A stretch of DNA of 64,000 nt from Henckelia pumila. Taxonomy: Eukaryota; Streptophyta; Magnoliopsida; Lamiales; Gesneriaceae. The stretch is from positions 190,191,821-190,255,820 of the forward strand of contig NC_133123.1 in assembly GCF_033568475.1 (NCBI RefSeq), in the 5' to 3' direction. The position numbers and the translations under genes are program-made. Position 1 is the first letter of the stretch. The number at the start of each line of letters is the position of its first letter. Positions 57,001-64,000 of the stretch are shown piece after piece. The notes under the pieces are model-generated. The model searched no databases and was not told where the DNA came from. It worked only from the letters and a program-made list of their open reading frames with translations.

Positions 57001-58080
57001 AAAATAAATGTACATGCGATAACCTCCTCGTTCTCCCTCTAAACCTGATCGTGGCTTAGCGCAAAAACATGACATGGAATTTGCTGTCTCTGGTTGGTGC
57101 TCCCAAAGGTCTGTCCTGACGGCCTCTGTGGTACTGAAGCATGATAACCCAATCTAGATGATGATCCTCCAACATTCTGCGGGCAATCCCTCTTCATGTG
57201 ACCCATCTGGCTGCAAAAAAAAAAAAAAAAAAAGCACCACTAGCTCCACGACAACGGTCTGTGGGATGACGTCCCCCACATTTCTCACATTGACTCTTCT
57301 TCTTTCCAAAATGAAATGAACCTCCTCCAGATCCTGATCCTGATATTGATCCTGAAGAATAATATGCACTAGTTTTCTTGAAATACTGGGCTCTAGGCCT
57401 CAAAGAGTTATCTGGTCAAAAGGAAGAAGAAGAGAAGTTTTTGTTACCCTTGAGAGTGTTCTCCGCTTGGAAACAAAGGTTAACCTACACTTCTTACAAT
57501 GTCGGATCATCATTGAGATCTAATTTCCCATAAATCTTCGGGTTAAGGACTTGCAAAAACAAATCATACTTGGCTTCCGTGCTATTGGCAACACACGGGA
57601 AGTATGGTAGAAGGTCAAAGAACTTTTTATGGTACTCGTCGATAGACATGCTGCCCTACAACAAATTCATCAGCTCATTCGTCTTTGCCTACCGAGGTGC
57701 TGCAGGGAAGTAAATCTCTCGGAATTCTGTATGGAATCCTCCCACGTAGCTGAAATTCGCTCAGATATAAAAGGTGTGGAAGTAGACCTCCACCACTTGC
57801 GAGCGCTTCCCTGTAGAAGGAATTTGACATCTTGCATCTTCTGCTTATCGGTGCAACGGTACACCTCGAAGCAGTTTTCCATCCCTTCCAGCCAATTATC
57901 AGCAACTTTTGGAGTCTCACCTCCCTCCAATGGCTTAGGAGCCACTTGCACAAACCCGCGCAAATAAGATCTGTGCATGTCATCCCTATGGCGATGGTGT
58001 CTCTGTGGTGGCTCTTGTTCCTCGTCGTCTCCCCAACGACCACCTACACTCTTGTGACTTTCATCTCCATGTCCAGCCAT
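54020..58080 (-). pseudogene. gag-pol of chromovirus G2, many frameshifts and deletions
   Basis: Gag starts MAGHGDESHKSVGGRWGDDE at 58080. Further pieces: knuckle CEKCGGRHPTDRC followed by a 20-base T run (minus strand) that destroys the second knuckle, protease region (57075-56827), RT N-terminus (56689-56339), RT with FFDDILVYSHN, RNase H and integrase finger (55816-55172), integrase core (55042-54677) and chromodomain (54373-54029, LVMVQWQGRDTEEATWELE). Between VLFVKKKD and YLEKFVVVF about 96 codons of the RT palm are missing. Frames change repeatedly, so nothing functional is expected. Confidence 0.88.
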
Positions 58081-58158
58081 CTGATACAAGTAACAAAATT
58101 CAACCTCAAGACTATTTATCTAAATCCAAAATTCAATACATGCTATGATACCAATAAA

Positions 58159-59606
58159 TATAGTGACTCATCCCGGAATCACTAGTTAACCAAATCTTAA
58201 AGCATGCAATTAAACTTAAAGGCGATATCAGGAAATACAGCGGAAACTAAATTAAAAACACTAAAACCTCCAGCAGAAAACAACCGGTCCTAAATCAAAA
58301 GACTGTTATACAACGCCATCAAAGTTAAAACTAAAATCCTAAAACAAAAACCTGTTACAGTACAAATCCACCATGTTGAAGCTCAACGACCGATACCACC
58401 AGATCCGTCCAACCTGAGTTCTTCCCCGTGGAATGGGGTGTCCAGAAAAAAAACCCGAGGATGTGAGCATAAAATTCTCAGTACGAAAGCATGATTATAC
58501 TAGTGCTATGAATGCTAATTCAAGTGAATGGTATCAGAAACCTATAATTGATAGAAATACTGTTCATTCAAAAGGAGCCATGGCATATAGTACGTTGAGC
58601 CGTCGAATCACGAGGTGGCTCCGATACCATAAACCGTGGACAAATCCATATCTAAAGCCATGGCATCCATTCACAAATATAATGGGGCTGAGCAACCCCT
58701 CTATTGGTAACATCAATGAAATACAGGCTCAACGTGCCAATGCATGCAGCATAATATCCGTGACATAATAAATGCACATATAATCAATGCCACATAAAAC
58801 ATGCAAACATAGAACATACATACTCAACCAGGGTATCTCGGATAGTACGTTTGAACCTCAAAGTAAGCAACCTAGCGATACAAGTCTTCTAGTCCAAGCC
58901 TATAAGAACATAATCATTGTATCACTATTTATCCTCTAAAAGCCTTAACTAGTCTAATAGATACTCACTTAAACTAATCTGGGTCTAGTAGTATACCTGC
59001 GTCCTTCATTAGCCCGCTGATGGCGATAGCCCCAAAACATGGGCACAACTCCGCTACAACTTCGGCAGCGCTCCATCACCCCTTGGCCCTCCGAGTAGGA
59101 TGCCTAAAAAACCCTAAAATCTAGTATAAAATGATAGAGGAAATTTGGAAATGAGCATTTGAAATGGCAGCTCTCGGCCACTATTTATAGGCGGAGTTTG
59201 GATGATCTGATATCAGAGATCGGATCGTCCGATCCCTTCCACTCAACCCCCTCCAAACACGTGTACTGCCAGCTGCCGACAGCTGATCGAATCGTCCGAT
59301 CCCTCTATCGGATCGTCCGATCTCCAGATCTAGTCAAATCAAAGCCCATATTCCTTATGCGAACGCGATCGGATTGTCCGATCTCACCGGAGCCTCCGAA
59401 TTCCCAATCCATCTTCCAAAGAGTTCGGATGGTCCGATCCCTTTGCTTAACACAGTTCGGATCGTCTGATCTCTTGAACACTTGGAACTTCTCCGGATCA
59501 TTTTCGAACGTCTTGAATCTGATTTTCCACTCCTTGAACGTATTTAAGAACTCCTTAATCATGTTTTAGGAAGTGGATCAATTAAAATAGTAGTTGGGCT
59601 ACTACA
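58159..59606 (-). repeat. 5' LTR of G2 (1448 bp)
   Basis: Plus-strand ends TATAGTGACTC and GGGCTACTACA, as in G1, with the same internal blocks (CCTTAACTAGTC, GGGCACAACTCCGCTACAAC). Confidence 0.83.
59181..59485 (-). promoter_or_regulatory. TATA box and GATCGGATCGTCCGATC array in G2
   Basis: CTATTTATAG at 59181-59190 followed by units with a different core from G1: GATCGGATCGTCCGATC and variants such as ATCGGATTGTCCGATC. The outer half-sites CGGA/TCCG are shared with G1. Confidence 0.62.
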
Positions 59607-60266
59607 GTGATCATTTCAGCCTAATAATCCATCCAATAAGTGTTGTAAAGATGCAAGAGCTTGTTTCCAGTGTGTTGAGGTTGTCCATCTGAAGAAGGAT
59701 TGTCTGCAGGAAGGTGGAGGATCAGCGTCTGGTTCTTGTTCTCAAGATTTAGTACAGCAGAGGCCACAAGGACAGTCGGTGGTAGGCTCTAATCTTAGAC
59801 CTCATCTTTAGGGATAGATGTACGCACTGAATCAGTATCAGGCTTTGGAGGAGAATGAAAGGTTCATTTCAAGTAAATTTTGTTTATGTAGCATTCCTGC
59901 TTTCGTTCTCATTGATATTGGTGCATCTTATTCCTTCATTTCTACACGATTTGTTAAGCGTCATTGGTTGTCCTACGTGTCTCTAGATGTGGTACTTTCT
60001 GTATCTACCCAAATAGGACATTTAGCTTTGGCCAAGCAACAAGTCATTGGATGTCCTTTAGAATTCGAGGGTAATGAGTTGATCGCGAATCTAATGATTT
60101 TAGCAATGGAGGATTCCGACTGTGTCTTGGGTTTAGATTTATTGACGACCTACCGTGCTCAAATGGACTGTTACTAGAAGATCATGAATTTTCTTCTTGT
60201 TTAGGGAAATAATTGGTTTTTATATGGTGAGAAAGCACGACCTCCGATGAATTTAGTATTAGATCT
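59607..60266 (+). pseudogene. Chromovirus G3 fragment: Gag knuckle and protease
   Basis: Plus-strand remnant aligned with G1: a knuckle with several cysteines lost (C-QCVEVVHLKKDC-like), then ALNQYQALEENERFIS, protease IDIGASYSFISTRFVKRH (G1 has DTGASHSF, so the catalytic DTG is changed to DIG), and LEFEGNELIANLMILAMEDS, ending near LYGEKARPPMNLV. At least three stops. It begins exactly at the end of the G2 LTR and ends at the T1 LTR. Confidence 0.85.
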
Positions 60267-61603
60267 TGGTAGCGCTTAGTCGTATCGCACCCAAATTACC
60301 CGACTCAACTCAGATAAATAAAATGTAGTAGCGAGAGTAGTGATCGTTCCAACGAGAAAATTTAAATTTATCGTGTTCTTAAAAATACCGAGAGTAAATG
60401 AAAAGGGGGATTTATATTTTGAAATTTACTACCAATAATTAAAAACAAATCAAAATAATTTTTATCAACTAGTATGCAAGATTCAAATTATAACGAAGTA
60501 ATCAATTAAAAACAAGTCTTGGTATCGGTTAAATACGCTCTTGAAGTTATTCACTTGTTCATCGATTTTCTGAATATTCATCATTGAAAATTTAATTTCT
60601 ATCTCACCTTAATTTTAGTTAATTATACACAAGCGTTCTAAATTAACCCTTATCAATAAATAAATCAAGATACAAGCGATCAAGATTTAAATCTAAGGTA
60701 GCATTCAAACTAGTAAAATTGATGAGTCTAGACAACACAAACACAAGCGATTATGTTTAATCTAGTCAATCGTTGTTCCTACGAATTAATAAATTCACAA
60801 GCGGAAATCATTAATCATAGATGCTTCACAAATTATAGGAATCAAACAATTACGGATTTGATATATAATTTAGCTTAAAATTGTATGAGGAATTATTAGG
60901 TGATCAAGCCAATAATCAAACACACAAGTATATGATAAATCCAAAACAACTTTTGATACTCAAGAAAAAAAATCAAACAATGAAAATCCAAATCTCACGA
61001 GTAAAATAAACTTAAAAGGGTTTGTATTCCTCTACCAAGAATACTCATGAATTTTCTCAACAAAACTCAACAATAAAATAAAACGTAAATCTAAGAAAAT
61101 AAGAATAAAAACTTAGCCGCCAAGAGTATTCCTGTGTTCAGCCATTTAAAACTGATTAAAAGACCCTAACAATTTGAGATAAATATATTAATTAAGTCTT
61201 GAGTCCTTCTCAATCAACTTTCCTTTTTAATTAAAAGTTTCTCGAACTTTCGTCGTGCTCGATCTATCAAGAATTGCCGCTCGAGCGAGCCTTGCTCTGT
61301 TCCGCAATTTCTTCTCTTCTCCACTCGATAGGTAAAATATCTCCGCTCGAGCGGTGAAACTTCTGTCCAGCATTTTATACTCCTCTCGCTCGATCGGTGA
61401 AAACATGCAGCTCGATCGAGATCCTTTTTGATCCATATTTTCTTTAAATTGACATTTCCTACACCAAAACCTGAGAGAATGTTATGTAGACATGATGCAT
61501 GAAACATGAACAAAACTTAAATAAAAACATAAACATTGACACATGAATGCATGCAAAACATAGTACAACGACATCAAAATAAGCAAATAAAACACAGTTA
61601 TCA
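60267..61603 (-). repeat. 3' LTR of T1 (about 1337 bp)
   Basis: In element orientation it starts TGATAACTGTGTTTTATTTG after GTATGGTGGAATT and ends about ...GCGCTACCA. The left boundary is an estimate because the second duplication arm is outside the window. Confidence 0.7.
61175..61430 (-). promoter_or_regulatory. CTCGAGCGAG-type array in T1 LTR
   Basis: GCTCGAGCGAG, CGCTCGAGCGG, CTCGCTCGATCGG and GCTCGATCGAG units between 61270 and 61425, upstream (in LTR orientation) of an AT-rich TATA-like stretch near 61179-61190. Confidence 0.5.
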
Positions 61604-62800
61604 AATTCCACCATACTTAAACCTTGCTCTCCCTCGAGCAAGACATGCAAAAACAAAATGCAAACATAACAAAAATATAAGCAAGGATGAATCAAGAACA
61701 TCATAGCCTCAGAGAAGTTCAAACATACAAAAACAAACATACGAATAATCTTAATTTTCCACAATACACCGTAAGTTAAGCGCAAACGTATGTGTGTGTC
61801 ATGTTATTCCAGCTACATGCAACTTCAAAAAAATAGTCTTAATGACTGTTTATCGACCTATGACAATTCAGTGTGAGTATCAAAATCAAGGCCCCTTCCT
61901 CCCAAAAATCTTTAAACAAAAAAAACTCTCTTGAGATATAATTACGCATCTCTGGATTTTGCACCCGATTTTTCTTAAGCCCCAATAATTACCCAAAAAC
62001 TTAGCTATAACTATGATAGGATTAGAATCTCAATCCCCTCGTCTGTAGCCCGGATGGAGCTACAATTACATTGAACCCGCAAACTTAACCTTGGAACAGT
62101 GAATAGAATTTCAATCACTTTTCAAGCCCGTATGAAATTGTTATTTTAAAATTTTTAACTTTTTAAACTTTTCAACCCCATATACTCCACATACTTAGTC
62201 AAGAACAAGGCGATTAGGATTTCAATCCCTTATTCATAACTCGGATAGAGTCAATTTTATTTTCGTAAAAAATTTCATCAAATTTACAGGTGCTACCAAG
62301 ATCGTACATGTCATGTTATAAAAATCATTGGGATTCAAAAACACTATCAGGCTCCACAAACACCTATTTTTGTGCAGTGGTCCAATAGACACAAAAATTA
62401 TCCAATACATCACTACACTTCACTGGCCTAACATGTGTGCTTAAAAATATTCACTACTCAACCTACGGTTTCTCATATTCAATCAAGAGCAAAAAAAATT
62501 CACAAAAGTTCATTTTTCCAACTTCACAACATCATCGGCTATCAATCTCCATCCTACTCATGCAATACAAAACAAACACTAAACAAACTGCCACATGATA
62601 TGCAAACGAACTATATACATATAAATGAACAATATGAATGCAAAATAAAATGACAAACGATGAATGAACCCCCCCCCCCCACCCCCCCAAACTTATCTAA
62701 AGCATTGCCCTCAATGCTCTAGCAACATCAACACAACACAACAACACAAGAAACAGAATGAAAATGATATGCAGATGCAAAACAAAAAAACTCCCCTGGT
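61604..62800 (-). other. 3' UTR of T1
   Basis: Non-coding. It contains the diverged ATCCGGGTT-type repeats (about 62000-62260), a long C-run near 62669-62688 and the LTR-proximal purine tract. Homologous to 44350-45287. Confidence 0.68.
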
Positions 62801-63928
62801 TCAAGTATCGGCTTGCTCATCCTCCTGAATTTCGGGGGGAACGACTGGAGTAGCATATTGAAACTAGAACGGCGGTGGATACTGGGGCGTGGCAGGGAAA
62901 GAGGAGGCGTCGAGACCAAGCTGAGTGGTCATCCCTCTAATCATAGTATCCATAGCTTGGAGATGGGCGGTAGTGGCGGCCAAGTACTCATTCTGATAAT
63001 GAGCAAATTACATGAGCTCGTTCATATAATCAACAGTGGAGCGACGAGAAGGCTGAGAGGGTCGAGTGGGAACACTGCTAGAAGAGGCTCGACCACCCAC
63101 GGTAAAATCTTTAGCCCTTTTGGGTTTCTTTGCATCAACAGCTGCTTTATCCACAGCTCACATTGGTTACAACCATTCCTCATTGCCTCGAGTTTGGACC
63201 CCGGCTTGTACACACAGTTCTAAAATAATCGTTGGAAAGAAGAGCCCCAAAGACGGAGGGTATATCGATTGTTTGATCTCATTGTGCATAACTCGGTCCA
63301 CATTAATCGGCCAATCCAAATCAATAGCATATAGAAGCAGGGCACGCTCAATGGTCACATCACTGGTATGCAGAATAGGAATTAACCTCTTTGTGAGAAA
63401 CACAAACCAAGTAGCCGGGTCCACTTGCAGATATCGCTCCGGGAAAAACTAAAAATTATCAGGATCTTGCCAAGACGCACCATCATAGCACAGTTGTGCC
63501 ATAACCTCATGAAGATCAGGATCTGCATTAAGACTCTGATAAAGACTATCATCAACGTTCGGAGTCTCAAGAAATGCATTTATGGCATTTTCATCAAACG
63601 ACACTAATTTCCCCCTAACATAAGCTTTCTCATCCTCTCTTTCTTCAGAATTATCATAAAACTCACGCACAAGAGGAACAATGGCTTCTTTAGTGTGTTG
63701 AAAAAACGTACGACAACCTCGATGTCCTATTTTAATCGCAACTCTGATACCTCAAAAATTAAGTTCAACTCCTATCTTCAGAATTGGGGATCGATGGAGT
63801 TTAGCCAAATCATACCTTTCACATGCCGCTTGATTAACAAATTTTCCGACAAGACCCATAGAAGAAGTAGGTGCCACGGCATGTTGGGAAAAAGATTCCC
63901 CAGTTAGACGAACTCGTTTCGACGCCAT
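62801..63928 (-). pseudogene. Env-region ORF of T1 (putative plant transposon protein)
   Basis: The ATG at 63926-63928 gives MASKRVRLTGES; the frame continues for about 376 codons to TGA at 62801 with several internal stops. It contains VREFYDNSEEREDEKAYVRG followed by GKLVSFDENAINAFL, the signature of the ORF found downstream of pol in Athila/Calypso-type elements (the 'putative plant transposon protein' family), and a Ser/Pro-rich C-terminus. No convincing signal peptide or transmembrane helix is seen, so 'env-like' refers to position only. Its function is unknown, and the stops make this copy inactive. Confidence 0.72.
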
Positions 63929-64000
63929 AGTAGCGGAGATATATAGACAAATTTACTAAACGAAAATAAAGGTTGCAACCTGCAAAATTGGAGAAAGCCC

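Larger units (their letters stand above)
53018..59606 (-). mobile_element. Decayed Tekay-like chromovirus G2
   Basis: Left LTR piece (53018 to about 53881), broken gag-pol (about 54020-58080), primer-site remnant GCTATGATACCA (58142-58153) and right LTR (58159-59606). The LTR pieces belong to different subfamilies and no matching duplication is seen (ATGCC left, GTGAT right), so G2 is either a hybrid or the product of deletion between two elements. Confidence 0.82.
60267..64000 (-). mobile_element. 3' end of Athila-like element T1, cut by the window edge
   Basis: In minus orientation: an env-region ORF (63928 to 62801), a 3' UTR of about 1.2 kb, a polypurine stretch and the 3' LTR (61603 to 60267). 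Gag and pol would lie to the right. Related to the plus-strand piece at 44350-46630. Confidence 0.8.

Noticed and set aside
53018..59606. Treating G2 as a clean full-length insertion
   Set aside because: The LTR pieces are dissimilar, the left one is truncated, and the 5-bp flanks do not match.

Overview
This window is repeat-dense plant nuclear DNA from a flowering plant, almost certainly a eudicot. The evidence is Ty1/copia and Ty3/gypsy elements of plant lineages (Angela/TAR-like, Tork-like, Tekay-like chromovirus, Athila-like), plant-type MITEs, a tRNA-derived SINE, and one intron-containing plant glycosyltransferase gene. A repeat with GTGAGAC-type ends hints at an asterid such as Lamiales, but this is only an impression. 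No bacterial or organellar genes were seen.

Layout, left to right. 1-4867: 5' part of a minus-strand copia element (A). 4868-6317: two chromovirus-type LTR remnants (X and Y). 6318-21448: a 15.1 kb plus-strand copia element of the same family as A (B), with a perfect GGAAA target duplication. B is a composite: outer LTRs, a partial gag-pol, a second nearly complete gag-pol bracketed by LTR pieces, then a third pol tail. 21449-32803: the rest of Y and a broken Tork-like copia (C1), split by a solo LTR (S1, duplication AAGTA) and a full-length Tekay-like chromovirus (G1, duplication CATGA). 32804-35526: head-to-head chromovirus LTR fragments containing an Athila-type solo LTR (S2, duplication TAATG). 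35528-37600: MITE and dispersed repeats.

37912-39786 is the only convincing host gene: an intact two-exon GT61 glycosyltransferase of the MUCI21-like clade, predicted to be a type II Golgi enzyme of cell-wall or mucilage polysaccharide synthesis. Downstream (39787-44104) is AT-rich intergenic DNA with a long TTA microsatellite, a SINE and several MITEs. 44105-53017 holds a Tork-like copia remnant broken up by two opposed Athila-like element ends and a hAT-like insertion. 53018-59606 is a decayed chromovirus (G2), 59607-60266 a gag/protease fragment of a related one (G3), and 60267-64000 the 3' end of an Athila-like element (T1) with LTR, repeat-bearing 3' UTR and a broken env-region ORF.

No operon or defence system is present. 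Two results stand out. First, element B looks like a trimeric retrotransposon cDNA that integrated as one unit. Second, several unrelated LTR lineages carry lineage-specific arrays of short imperfect palindromes beside their TATA box; in the chromovirus LTRs these lie immediately upstream of an invariant CTATAAATAG. All alignments were done by eye, so boundaries marked approximate may move by some bases.
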